Shown here: piece after piece, positions 1 to 8,131 of the stretch | Layout: each line of letters opens with the position of its first letter | How positions within the stretch are numbered: the first letter of the stretch is position 1 | Origin: Catenuloplanes atrovinosus | GTDB lineage: Bacteria; Actinomycetota; Actinomycetes; Mycobacteriales; Micromonosporaceae | Direction of reading: 5' to 3' | Length of the DNA stretch: 64,000 bases | NCBI RefSeq assembly: GCF_031458235.1 | Contig: NZ_JAVDYB010000001.1 | Span: 3,989,001-4,053,000, forward strand | The notes under the pieces: model-generated | The model's database searches: none | Told to the model about the DNA's origin: nothing | The model's input: only the letters and a program-made list of their open reading frames with translations | Position numbers and translations under genes: made by a program

Positions 1-223
1 GTCCGCGCTGGGGCTGCGCGTCCCCGCGTCCCGGCTGCCGTCCGCGCTGGCCGGACCGCACACGGTGCCGTTGCCCGCGCTCCCGGCCGGGCTGGTCCTG
101 CAGCGCGTCGCCGCCACCGCCGACGGCCTCGCGGTGACCGTGGCCGGCACCGGCATGAGCGCCGACGGGATCGGCACGCCGCATACCGACACCACCGGCA
201 CCTGCGAGGGTACGAACGAATGA
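1..223 (+). CDS. DUF2993 (LmeA-like) protein, C-terminal fragment
   Basis: The gene enters from the left edge, so only the last 73 codons or so are visible. The tail LPAGLVLQRVAATADGL followed by VTVAGTGM resembles the end of DUF2993 domains. These are secreted or membrane-anchored lipid-binding proteins that include mycobacterial LmeA. The TGA overlaps the ATG of the MMPL transporter (ATGA at 220-223), so the two are probably translationally coupled. A lipid-binding protein next to a lipid-type exporter makes sense, but the family call rests on a short segment. Confidence 0.6.
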   Translation, partial: SALGLRVPASRLPSALAGPHTVPLPALPAGLVLQRVAATADGLAVTVAGTGMSADGIGTPHTDTTGTCEGTNE

Positions 224-2391
224 GCACCATCGAGAGCGGCGTCATGCACCGGGTGATGACGCGCTGCGGCCGGTTCACCACGCGTCATCCGTACCCGGTG
301 ATCGTGGTCTGGCTGCTCCTCACCGTCACGATCGCCGCACTGGTCGTCGCGTTCGGCCGCCCGATCGACGAGGACGCCACCCTGCCCGGCAGCGCCGGGC
401 AGCACGGACGCGAGGTGCTGGAGGCGCACCTCGGCGGCGCGGCCGACGCGAACGGCCAGGTGATCCTGCGCTCGTCCGGCGCCCGGCTGGACGAGCCCGC
501 CACCGCCGCCGCGATCGCCGAGACCGCGGCCCGGATCGACGCGGTGGAGCACGTCAGCGCGGTCGCCCGGCCGGTGCTCAGCGCGGACGGGCTGACCGGA
601 TACCTGGACGTGTCGCTGGACGTCGGGCCGCAGGAGCTGACCAGGGCGACCACCGTCGAGATCATGGACGCGGCCGGTACGCCCGGGCTGGAGACGCTGC
701 CCGGCGGCGCGCTGACCCGGGCGCAGGGCGGCACCGGCCACAGCGAGGCGTTCGGCGTCGTGGTCGCGCTGGCCGTGCTGGTGGTGGCGTTCGGCGGCCT
801 GGTCGCCGCCGCGCTGCCGCTGCTCACGGCCGCGCTCGTGCTGATCATCGGGGTCGGCGCGATCGGCCTGGCCGGGCACCTCACCGGCATCCCGTCCGTG
901 GCCACCACGCTCGGCACGATGATCGGTCTCGGGGTCGGCATCGACTACGCGCTGTTCCTGATCACCCGGTACCGCGCCCTGCTCGACCGCGGCCGGCCGG
1001 TGCGGGACGCGATCGTCGGCACGGTGGCGTCGTCCGGCAGCGCGGTCGTCTTCGCGGGCGGCACCGTGGTGGTGGCACTGTGCGGGCTGGGCGTGGCCGG
1101 CGTGCCGATCCTCGCCACGCTGGGCTGGACAGCAGGGCTGGTCGTGCTGGTCGCGGTCGCGGCCGCCACCACGCTGCTGCCCGCGATGCTGACGCTGCTC
1201 GGCCCGCGGATCGACGCGCTGCCGGTCCGGCGCCGGTCCCGGGCCGGCCGGGCGTCGGCGTGGGGCCGGCTCGCCGACCGGGTGATCCGCCGCCCGTGGC
1301 GGTACGCGCTGGCCAGCACCCTGCTGCTGCTCGTGCTGGCCGCGCCGCTGACCGCGATGACGCTCGGCCAGACCGACGCGGGCGACAAGGCGGCCGGCTC
1401 GGCCGAGCGCGCCGGCTACGAGGCGATGGCCGCCGCGTTCGGCCCCGGCATCAACGGCCCGATCACCGTGGTCGCGGAGCTGTCCCCGGCCGCGACCGGC
1501 CGCGACGACCCGCGGCTGACCGCACTGACCGGCGCGGCCGCGGCCGTGCCCGGCGTCACGCAGGCGAACCCGGCGCGGCTCGCCGAGGACGGCCTGGTCG
1601 CGTCCGTGCGCGTCATCCCCGGCACCGCACCGGGCGACCCGGCCACGCTGGACACCATCGACCGGCTGGCCGCGCTGGACGTGGACGGCGCCGCGATCTC
1701 GGTGACCGGGCAGACCGCGATCCGCGGCGAGCTGGCCGAGCGCGTCGGCGACCGCATGCCGCTGGTGATCGTGCTGGTGGTGCTGCTCAGCGGCCTGCTG
1801 GTGCTGATCGCGTTCCGGGCGCCGGTGGTGGCCGCGAAGGCCGCGGTGATGAACCTGCTGTCCGTGGCCGCGGCCTACGGCGCGCTGACCGCGGTGTTCC
1901 AGTGGGGCTGGGGCGCGGAGCTGATCGGGCTGGACGGGCCGGTGCCGATCGAGGCGTACGTACCGATGATGCTCTTCGCCCTGCTGTTCGGCCTGTCCAT
2001 GGACTACGAGGTGTTCCTGCTGACCGCGGTCCGCGAGTCCTGGGAGCGCACCGGGGACAACCGCCGCGCGGTCCGGGACGGGCTGTCCGACACCGGCGTG
2101 GTGATCACCTCCGCCGCGCTGATCATGGTGTGCGTGTTCGCCAGCTTCGTGCTCAGCGACGAGCCGGTGATCAAGATGATGGGCCTGGGCCTGGCCGTCG
2201 CCATCGCGGTCGACGCCACGGTCATCCGCGGCCTGCTGGTGCCCGCCACCATGACCCTGCTCGGCGACGCCAACTGGTGGACGCCGCGCACCACCCGCCG
2301 CGCGCCCGAGTCCCCCGATCAAGCCCGGTGGGCGGTACCCTCCGAATCGGACGGAGCGGAACCGGCCCGCAGCGGGGGGAGCCCGGCATGA
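220..2391 (+). CDS. MMPL family RND transporter
   Basis: This 723-residue inner-membrane exporter shows the two-half RND layout: a TM helix near residues 28-48, an extracytoplasmic domain, a TM bundle near 180-330, then a second domain and bundle to about 680. Each half carries the expected acidic motif, GIDYALFLITRYR in the first and SMDYEVFLL in the second. In MmpL proteins these Asp-Tyr pairs relay protons. Family members export lipids or hydrophobic compounds; the substrate here is unknown. It overlaps both neighbours by ATGA, which suggests an operon with the DUF2993 protein and the DUF574 methyltransferase. Confidence 0.93.
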   Translation: MSTIESGVMHRVMTRCGRFTTRHPYPVIVVWLLLTVTIAALVVAFGRPIDEDATLPGSAGQHGREVLEAHLGGAADANGQVILRSSGARLDEPATAAAIAETAARIDAVEHVSAVARPVLSADGLTGYLDVSLDVGPQELTRATTVEIMDAAGTPGLETLPGGALTRAQGGTGHSEAFGVVVALAVLVVAFGGLVAAALPLLTAALVLIIGVGAIGLAGHLTGIPSVATTLGTMIGLGVGIDYALFLITRYRALLDRGRPVRDAIVGTVASSGSAVVFAGGTVVVALCGLGVAGVPILATLGWTAGLVVLVAVAAATTLLPAMLTLLGPRIDALPVRRRSRAGRASAWGRLADRVIRRPWRYALASTLLLLVLAAPLTAMTLGQTDAGDKAAGSAERAGYEAMAAAFGPGINGPITVVAELSPAATGRDDPRLTALTGAAAAVPGVTQANPARLAEDGLVASVRVIPGTAPGDPATLDTIDRLAALDVDGAAISVTGQTAIRGELAERVGDRMPLVIVLVVLLSGLLVLIAFRAPVVAAKAAVMNLLSVAAAYGALTAVFQWGWGAELIGLDGPVPIEAYVPMMLFALLFGLSMDYEVFLLTAVRESWERTGDNRRAVRDGLSDTGVVITSAALIMVCVFASFVLSDEPVIKMMGLGLAVAIAVDATVIRGLLVPATMTLLGDANWWTPRTTRRAPESPDQARWAVPSESDGAEPARSGGSPA

Positions 2392-3152
2392 CCGACCCGG
2401 CGACGCCGCAGACCGCCAGGGTGTGGAACTACTGGCTCGGCGGCACCGACAACTTCCCGGCCGACCGCGCGCTCGGCGACGAGATCGCCCAGGCGTTCCC
2501 CCTGGTCGTGGAGATCGCGCGGGCGACCCGCTCGGTGCTGACGCGCGCGGTCCGGCACCTGGTCGCGGAGGCCGGCGTCCGGCAGTTCCTGGACGTCGGC
2601 GCCGGCCTGCCGACCGCGGACAACACGCACGAGGTGGCCCAGTCGGTGGCGCCGGAGTGCCGCGTGGTCTACGTGGACTTCGACGCGCACGTCCAGGCGC
2701 ACGCACGGCGGCTGCTGCGCGGCCACCCGGCCGGCGCCACCGACTTCGTCCACGCGGACCTGCGCGACCCGGCGACCATCCTGCGCGAGGCCGCCCGCAC
2801 GCTGGACCTGGACCGACCGGTCGCGGTGATCCTCTCCGGCATCCTGGCGCACCTGCCGAGCGCGGCCGAGGCGCGCGCGGCCGTGCGGGCGCTGATGGCG
2901 CCGCTGCCCTCCGGCAGCCACCTGGTGGCCATCGACGGCGCGGACACCAACCCCGAGCTCAACGACGTGATGCGGATCTGGAACCAGACCGCCGACCCGC
3001 CGTACGAGATGCGCTCCCCCGCCGAGATCCGCTCCTACTTCGACGGGCTGGAGCTGCTCCCGCCCGGCCTGGTCGACGTCACGCTCTGGCACCCGGCGGG
3101 CGGCCCGGTCCCCCCGCTGGACAACCTCATCGGGGTGGCCCGCAAGCCATGA
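2388..3152 (+). CDS. SAM-dependent methyltransferase, DUF574 family
   Basis: The 254-residue product starts at the ATG overlapping the MMPL stop and follows a GGGGGAG ribosome binding site. Its N-terminus has the DUF574 signature RVWNYWLGGTDNF, followed by the SAM-binding segment FLDVGAGLPT and an acidic strand ending VYVDFD. DUF574 proteins are abundant in actinomycetes and adopt the class I methyltransferase fold, but their substrates are mostly unknown. The coupling to the exporter suggests co-expression, not necessarily a shared pathway. Confidence 0.9.
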   Translation: MTDPATPQTARVWNYWLGGTDNFPADRALGDEIAQAFPLVVEIARATRSVLTRAVRHLVAEAGVRQFLDVGAGLPTADNTHEVAQSVAPECRVVYVDFDAHVQAHARRLLRGHPAGATDFVHADLRDPATILREAARTLDLDRPVAVILSGILAHLPSAAEARAAVRALMAPLPSGSHLVAIDGADTNPELNDVMRIWNQTADPPYEMRSPAEIRSYFDGLELLPPGLVDVTLWHPAGGPVPPLDNLIGVARKP

Positions 3153-3189
3153 CCCGCGAGCCCGGCGAAACTCTGCGAGAATGCCGGGC

Positions 3190-3267
3190 ATGAGCGAGCT
3201 TGCGAGCGAATCATCAGCTCAGCGCCGACCACGGCGTGACGGCAGCGGGAAGGATAACGCGGCATGA
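3190..3267 (+). CDS. repeat-encoded mini-ORF 1 (25 aa)
   Basis: It encodes MSELASESSAQRRPRR followed by DGSGKDNAA, a basic peptide with no known domain. The TGA overlaps the ATG of mini-ORF 2. No strong ribosome binding site precedes this first copy (GAGAATGCCGGGC). Expression is plausible but unproven; it may serve only as a translated leader. Confidence 0.4.
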   Translation: MSELASESSAQRRPRRDGSGKDNAA

Positions 3268-3341
3268 GCGAGCTTGCGAGCGAATCATCAGCTCAGCGCC
3301 GACCACGGCGTGACTGCGGCGGGAAGGATAACGCGGCATGA
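3264..3341 (+). CDS. repeat-encoded mini-ORF 2 (25 aa)
   Basis: Same first 16 residues as copy 1, then a DCGGKDNAA tail. It has a GGGAAGGA ribosome binding site from the preceding unit and is coupled at both ends by ATGA. The start and stop geometry is preserved despite base changes in the unit, which hints that the reading frame matters. Confidence 0.42.
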   Translation: MSELASESSAQRRPRRDCGGKDNAA

Positions 3342-3415
3342 GCGAGCTTGCGAGCGAATCATCAGCTCAGCGCCGACCACGGCGTAATTGCAGCGGGAAG
3401 GATAACGCGGCGTGA
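3338..3415 (+). CDS. repeat-encoded mini-ORF 3 (25 aa)
   Basis: Same first 16 residues, then NCSGKDNAA. Its TGA overlaps the GTG start of the small lipoprotein gene (GTGA at 3412-3415). This copy is therefore the immediate translated leader of that gene. Confidence 0.42.
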   Translation: MSELASESSAQRRPRRNCSGKDNAA

Positions 3416-3573
3416 GTGACTCTGAGGAGAAGATGGGCCGGCGTGCGCTCTTCGGCCGGACGACGCTGCTGGCCGCGGGTGCCGCGGTCACGCTGCTGGG
3501 GCTGACCGGCTGCCCCGGCGGCGAGCAGGACGACGACGGTGACGACGACGACGGCGGCGATGACGACGACTAG
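3412..3573 (+). CDS. small Tat-type lipoprotein with Asp-rich tail (53 aa)
   Basis: This short gene uses GTG after a GGGAAGGA ribosome binding site. The product has a twin-arginine stretch (GRRALFGR), a hydrophobic segment from about residue 17 to 33, and an LTGC lipobox with Cys near residue 34. The remaining 19 residues are mostly Asp, Gly and Glu. It looks like a membrane-anchored acidic peptide exported by the Tat route and could bind cations, though that is inference. It is expressed behind the mini-ORF repeats and is followed directly by a strong terminator. I recognise no family. Confidence 0.7.
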   Translation: MSDSEEKMGRRALFGRTTLLAAGAAVTLLGLTGCPGGEQDDDGDDDDGGDDDD

Positions 3574-3579
3574 CGGGAC

Positions 3580-3607
3580 GCGGCCCCCGGCCTGAGCCGG
3601 GGGCCGC
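3580..3607. terminator. bidirectional hairpin terminator
   Basis: A perfect 12-bp stem, GCGGCCCCCGGC pairing with GCCGGGGGCCGC across a CTGA loop, lies between the convergent lipoprotein gene and the GH87 gene. No T-run follows, which is usual for high-GC actinomycetes. Confidence 0.8.
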
Positions 3608-3621
3608 GCCACCTCAGCCGG

Positions 3622-6189
3622 TCATCGGCCGGTGATGGTGAACTGTGAGCCCGGCTCGATGACGACGTCGCCGTCCGCCGAGTTCGTGATGGTCACGTTG
3701 CTCAGCACCGCGTTGCCGCGCGCGCCGCCCATCGCCAGGATGCCCGCGCCGTTGTTCGACCGGTCGATCCGGACGTTCGTGATCTGCACGTTCGGCATGT
3801 TGCCGCCGCCGTTCTTGAACTGGATGCCGTCGTAGGTGGAGTCCAGGATCTCGGTGTCCCGGATGACCACGCCGGTGATGTCCCGCGTCTGCGGGTAGAG
3901 CGTGATCGCGCCGAACTCCTGGTCCTCGTTCCAGAACGCCCCGCCCGTACGGTGCAGGCCGTTGTTCGCGACCAGCGTGGTCCCGCCGAACGGCAGCGGG
4001 CTGTGGTCGGTGGCCAGCATGATCCCCGGGTAGGTCGCGGTGTCCGAGACGAGGTTGTTCTCCACCGCGTTGTCGATGCCGCCGTAGATCGCGATGCCGT
4101 TCGCCCGCCACGGCAGCTGCACCGTGTTGTTGACGAACCGGTTGTTCGACGCGATGTCGACGGCCTGGTCCCGCACGTACGGGTTCGCCCACACGGCCAG
4201 CGAGTCGTCGCCCGTGGTCCGGAACGACGAGTTGAACACGCGCGAGTTCTTCGTACCGTTGCTGAAGTTGATGCCGTCCGCGAACGTGTTCCGGATGCGC
4301 ATGCCGGAGAACTCGACCGTGTTCGCCGGGTTCCAGTACGCGGGCGTGTCCGAGTAGTCCCGGCCGACCCAGGCGCCGACGTTCACGTGCTCGATCCACA
4401 CGTTGCTGATCCGGGTGTTGCGCCCGAACCGCCCGTTGAGCCCGTGCCCGCGGTTCGCCCGGTTCTGCGTGTTGCCGAAGATCGCCAGGTCGGAGATCTG
4501 CGTGTTGTCGTCGATGTCGAAGCCGACGTTGCCCTCGTGCGGGTGGTTGATGCCGCCCACCACCTGGTGCGGCTGCGTGTCCGAGTAGAGCTGGCTGTGC
4601 CACATGCCGGCGCCGCGGATCACGACGTTGCGCAGGCCACGCTGGTTGTACTGGCCGCGGTTCGGGTCCGGGGAGAGGATCTTCTGCTCCTGGCGCCACC
4701 GGCCGGCCGGAATCCACACGCAGGAGATCACGCCGTTCTCGTCGTCGGTCACCGCGCGCTGGATCGCCGCGGTGTCGTCCTGGCCGTCGTTCGGCACCGC
4801 GCCGTACGTGGTGATCGAGGTGCAACCGGCCGGCTGGGACGCGGCCGGGGCGACCTGCTCCAGGTCGATGAGATCGATGATGTAGAACGCCGCGCTGTCA
4901 CCGGCGTCGCGCTGCAGCTTGAACCGGGTGCCGGCCGGGTAGGACGTGCCCAGCAGCGCGTGCGACTCGTCGAACAGGCGCCGCGCGTCCGCGGACGGCG
5001 TGTTGGACAGGCTCTCGGTCTCGTCCGTGGTGCCGTAGAGCCAGCTGTTGCGCGAGGACAGCGTCAGCTTCCGGGAGAACTGGTCGTTGACGTACAGGCT
5101 GATGGTGTGGTCCTGGCCGCCGCCGTTCGGCGCGTCCGGCACCGAGTTGCGCACCACGATCGAGTTCGACGGCACCGTGGACGTGAACTCGACGAACTGT
5201 CCGGTGCTGGTGAGCCGCACCGACCTGCGCCCGGACGACTCCGACCCGAAGTTCGTGTGCCCGAACGTGCGCAGCGGGTCCGCCTCCACCAGCGCGCCGG
5301 AGTAGCGCGCGGCCTCCGCCTCGTACTCCGCGTAGGGCAGCGCGGCGCCGCGGCCCACGCCGATCGGGCGGGACAGCGCGTTGTTGGTCTCGTCCGTCTC
5401 CGCCACCGCGCCGGTCGCGTCCGCGGTGGCGGTCACGGTGGCGCCGCCGGTCGTCGCGGTCCAGGTCCCGCCGATCGGCACGGTGGCGGTCGCGCCCGCG
5501 GCCAGCGCCGGTGTGGCCCCGGTCAGCGTGGTGCCGCCCACCGTGATCCGGGTGGTCGAGGCGCCCGCGGCCGCGTTCCCCCGGTTGGCGACCGTCGCGG
5601 TGAACGAGACCGCGGTCCCGGCGGACGGGTTCGCCGGGCTCGGCGTGATGCCGGTGACGTGCAGGTCGGGCCCGGTCGGCGGCGGCGTCCACTCGCCGAT
5701 CACCTGCAGCTCGCCGACCTGGCCGCCGGGCGCGCCGGTGTTCGCGGCGAACTGCAGCTGGAGGTCGGCGACCCGGCCGGTGACCGGGATGGTCACCGTG
5801 TTCTGGTTCGAGCCCGGGTCGAAGCGGTAGTCCGCGCGCGCCTTCAGCGAGGTGAACCCGGCCGCGCCCGCCGCCCGGCCCAGGACCTGAAGGCTCTGGG
5901 TACGCGCGGCCCAGATCGGGTCGGGGTTGAGTTTGACCACGACGGAGGTGACGTCGGCGTCCGCACCGAGCCGCACGGTCAGCGTGGCCGGGAAGCCGTT
6001 GGACTCCCAGTAGGTGCCGATGTTGCCGTCGTTGGCGTTCGGCGCGACGAACGAGAAGACGGTCGAGGACGCCTCGATCGGCTTCCCGGCCGCGAGATCC
6101 GCCGCCGCGGCCCGGGCGGGCGGTGCGGCGAGCGTGGTGAGCGTGGTGGTGGCGACGGTGAGCGCCGCCAGGAGATGCGTCAGTTTCAT
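3622..6189 (-). CDS. secreted GH87 alpha-1,3-glucanase (mycodextranase type)
   Basis: The 855-residue enzyme begins with a Sec signal peptide (about 1-28, ending PARA). Next come a discoidin/CBM32-like domain (about 30-165), a CARDB-like beta domain (about 175-275) and a second carbohydrate-binding-like domain (about 285-450). The last 400 residues form a right-handed beta-helix typical of GH87: CTSITTYGAVPNDGQDD, GAGMWHSQLY, GINHPHEGNVGFDIDDN and RTTGDDSLAVW. GH87 enzymes hydrolyse alpha-1,3-glucans such as fungal cell-wall glucan. The Asp pair in TTGDD is a likely catalytic site. The gene is monocistronic and convergent with the small lipoprotein gene. Confidence 0.88.
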   Translation of the reverse strand: MKLTHLLAALTVATTTLTTLAAPPARAAAADLAAGKPIEASSTVFSFVAPNANDGNIGTYWESNGFPATLTVRLGADADVTSVVVKLNPDPIWAARTQSLQVLGRAAGAAGFTSLKARADYRFDPGSNQNTVTIPVTGRVADLQLQFAANTGAPGGQVGELQVIGEWTPPPTGPDLHVTGITPSPANPSAGTAVSFTATVANRGNAAAGASTTRITVGGTTLTGATPALAAGATATVPIGGTWTATTGGATVTATADATGAVAETDETNNALSRPIGVGRGAALPYAEYEAEAARYSGALVEADPLRTFGHTNFGSESSGRRSVRLTSTGQFVEFTSTVPSNSIVVRNSVPDAPNGGGQDHTISLYVNDQFSRKLTLSSRNSWLYGTTDETESLSNTPSADARRLFDESHALLGTSYPAGTRFKLQRDAGDSAAFYIIDLIDLEQVAPAASQPAGCTSITTYGAVPNDGQDDTAAIQRAVTDDENGVISCVWIPAGRWRQEQKILSPDPNRGQYNQRGLRNVVIRGAGMWHSQLYSDTQPHQVVGGINHPHEGNVGFDIDDNTQISDLAIFGNTQNRANRGHGLNGRFGRNTRISNVWIEHVNVGAWVGRDYSDTPAYWNPANTVEFSGMRIRNTFADGINFSNGTKNSRVFNSSFRTTGDDSLAVWANPYVRDQAVDIASNNRFVNNTVQLPWRANGIAIYGGIDNAVENNLVSDTATYPGIMLATDHSPLPFGGTTLVANNGLHRTGGAFWNEDQEFGAITLYPQTRDITGVVIRDTEILDSTYDGIQFKNGGGNMPNVQITNVRIDRSNNGAGILAMGGARGNAVLSNVTITNSADGDVVIEPGSQFTITGR

Positions 6190-6379
6190 GGCGTCCTGCT
6201 TCCAGGGGGGAGGCCGTCACGATATTTCGTCCCTCGCCGCAGAAATTTCGATCACTTGCCGACTTCTTGCGGTCGAGGGCATTCAATGTTTCAGATATGT
6301 CACCGTTTCGTCAATGTCCCGCGCTGCCTGGGTGCACCGCACCCAGGCGACCCCGGGTGCTCCGCCATACAGTGATCCC

Positions 6380-7213
6380 ATGGCACGATCACCGCTCGGC
6401 GACTTCCTGCGGCGGCGGCGCGACCAGGTCAGCCCCGCCGAGGTCGGGATCACCGGCACCGGCGTGCGGCGGGTGGCCGGGCTGCGCCGCGAGGAGGTCG
6501 CGATGCTGGCCGGCGTCAGCGTCGACTACTACGTGCGGCTGGAGCAGGGCCGCGAGCGCACCCCGTCCGCCCAGATGCTGGACGCGCTGAGCGGCGCGCT
6601 GCTGCTCGACGAGGACGCCCGGATGCACCTGTTCCGGCTGGCCGGCCTGGCACCGCGCGGCGGCGTCGACACCGGGCCGGAACGCGCGGACCCGGCGCTG
6701 CTGACGCTCATGGCCGCCTGGCCGGACAACCCCGCGCTGCTGTACGGCCGCGCCTACGACGTGCTGGCCGCGAACCCGCTCGCCGAGGCGCTGTTCCGGG
6801 GCTTCCCGTTCTCCCGCAACCTGATGCTGTCGCTGTTCCTCGACCCGGCCGCCCGCGCGTTCTACCGCGACTGGCCCGAGGCCGCCGCCAACGCGGTCGC
6901 CGGCTTCCGCCTAGCCTTCGGCGGCGCACCGCACCACCCGCGCCTCCGGGAGGTGCTGTCCACATTGACCGAGCACAGTGCGGAGTTCCGCACGCTCTGG
7001 GCCGAACACCGCGCGCGCGGCAAGTCCCTGGAGGTCAAGACGTTCCGGCACCCCGAGATCGGCGAGACCACGCTGCGCATGCACACGTTCGACGTGCGCT
7101 CCGCGCCCGGGCAGGAACTCGTCGTCTACCACGCGGAGCCCGGCACCCCGGCCGCCGACAACCTCCGGCTCCTCGCCACGCTCGCCGCCACCGCCCTGAC
7201 CGAACGGCCCTGA
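6380..7213 (+). CDS. XRE-family regulator with MmyB-like ligand domain
   Basis: The 277-residue product starts MARSPLGDFL. An XRE-type helix-turn-helix spans about residues 8-70, with the family signature RRVAGLRREEVAMLAGVS and YYVRLEQGR. A C-terminal domain (about 110-275) resembles the MmyB-like ligand-binding domain found in the many actinobacterial proteins of this architecture. These are usually local repressors or activators. It is divergent from the GH87 gene, with 190 bp between them, so that gene and its own promoter are the first candidate targets. Confidence 0.88.
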   Translation: MARSPLGDFLRRRRDQVSPAEVGITGTGVRRVAGLRREEVAMLAGVSVDYYVRLEQGRERTPSAQMLDALSGALLLDEDARMHLFRLAGLAPRGGVDTGPERADPALLTLMAAWPDNPALLYGRAYDVLAANPLAEALFRGFPFSRNLMLSLFLDPAARAFYRDWPEAAANAVAGFRLAFGGAPHHPRLREVLSTLTEHSAEFRTLWAEHRARGKSLEVKTFRHPEIGETTLRMHTFDVRSAPGQELVVYHAEPGTPAADNLRLLATLAATALTERP

Positions 7214-7286
7214 CCGCCCCGCTAGCCTGACCCGTCGGCCGCGCCGCGATGTTCGGCGTTCGACCCGCCTGGTGGTGACCGCCCGG

Positions 7287-7940
7287 TCAGCCGCCGGTGG
7301 CGTAGCGGATGCCGCCCAGCAGGTGGCCGAGCACGGCGGGCTCCGCGTAGGACTCGGCGGTGTGGCCGAGCGCGGTGTAGAAGGATCGGCCGCCCAGGGA
7401 GTCGTGACACCAGGCCAGCGGGTGGTCGGCGCCCATCGCGCCGCCGGTGTAGGACGTCTCGTCCACGCGCAGCAGCACACGCACCCGGTCGCGCGGGTTG
7501 GTGCGGAAGTCGTACCACTCATCGGTGCGTGACCAGACCGCGGGCAGGTGCGCGGTGGCCGGGTGCGCCGAATCCTCGACGAGCAGGCGGGCGGGCTGCA
7601 CGTCGGGGTGCCTGTCGAACCGGGCACCGACCAGCTCGCCGAAGAACGGCCAGTCGTACTCGGTGGTGGAGGCGGCGTGAATGCCGGCGAAGCCGCCGCC
7701 GTCACGGACGTAGCGCTCCAGCGCGTCCCGCGCGGACGGGTCGGCGGAGATGGTGCCGCTGGTGCTGAGGAACGTCACGGCGGCGAACCCGGCGAGCTCC
7801 CCGGGCGTGAGCACCGCGGGGTCCTCGGTCGCCACGACCTCGAAACGGTGATCCCGGCCGAGCGCGGTCAGCGCCGCCACCCCGGCCGGGATCGAGTCGT
7901 GCCGGAAGCCCGTCGTCCGGCTGTACACCAGGATTCGCAC
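7287..7940 (-). CDS. ThuA-like domain protein
   Basis: This 217-residue cytoplasmic protein matches the ThuA/trehalose-utilisation fold, a glutamine amidotransferase-like family. Recognisable segments are ILVYSRTTGFRHDSIPAG at the start, GGGFAGIHAAS, the ARFDRHP strand, DEWYDF and a final LGHTAESY. The nucleophile elbow carries no obvious Cys, as in most of the family. The role is probably in sugar metabolism, by family only. It stands alone between two genes of opposite strand. Confidence 0.88.
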   Translation of the reverse strand: MRILVYSRTTGFRHDSIPAGVAALTALGRDHRFEVVATEDPAVLTPGELAGFAAVTFLSTSGTISADPSARDALERYVRDGGGFAGIHAASTTEYDWPFFGELVGARFDRHPDVQPARLLVEDSAHPATAHLPAVWSRTDEWYDFRTNPRDRVRVLLRVDETSYTGGAMGADHPLAWCHDSLGGRSFYTALGHTAESYAEPAVLGHLLGGIRYATGG

Positions 7941-8094
7941 CCGGCCGAGCCTAGCGGGCGGGTCCCGGCGCCGGCCTCGTCAGGCCCGGCCGTGACCGAA
8001 TGTCAACGCCGGTTCGCGTTCTCTTTCCATCCCGTTACGGCCCGGTCGCGCGGTCACGCTGGGACGATACGGATAGGCGAGTACGTCACAACTC

Positions 8095-8126
8095 GTTGCA
8101 CCCAGTGCAACGGTGCACTTAGTGTA
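8095..8126 (+). promoter_or_regulatory. paired TetR-type operators
   Basis: The perfect inverted repeat GTTGCAC-CCA-GTGCAAC (8095-8111) is followed two bases later by a weaker copy, TGCAC-TTA-GTGTA (8114-8126), with the same 3-base spacer. Both lie within 40 bases of the TetR start codon, so the regulator probably represses its own operon, including the MMPL exporter, from here. Confidence 0.72.
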
Positions 8127-8131
8127 AGAAC

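Larger units (their letters stand above)
3190..3415 (+). repeat. three tandem 74-bp mini-ORF/RBS repeat units
   Basis: Units start at ATG 3190, 3264 and 3338, exactly 74 bp apart, and the next ATG-equivalent is the GTG at 3412 that starts a real gene. Each unit opens with ATGAGCGAGCTTGCGAGCG, contains a CGCCG-ACCA-CGGCG hairpin, carries a GGGAAGGA ribosome binding site and ends with ATGA or GTGA. Because 74 is not a multiple of 3, each unit is read in a different frame and each stop overlaps the next start. A related pair lies at 61781-61933 on the other strand. Confidence 0.95.

Noticed and set aside
3952-6375. 807-codon open frame on the plus strand
   Set aside because: It lies antisense to the GH87 gene, has Arg/Val-rich composition with no domain, and is a GC-driven shadow.
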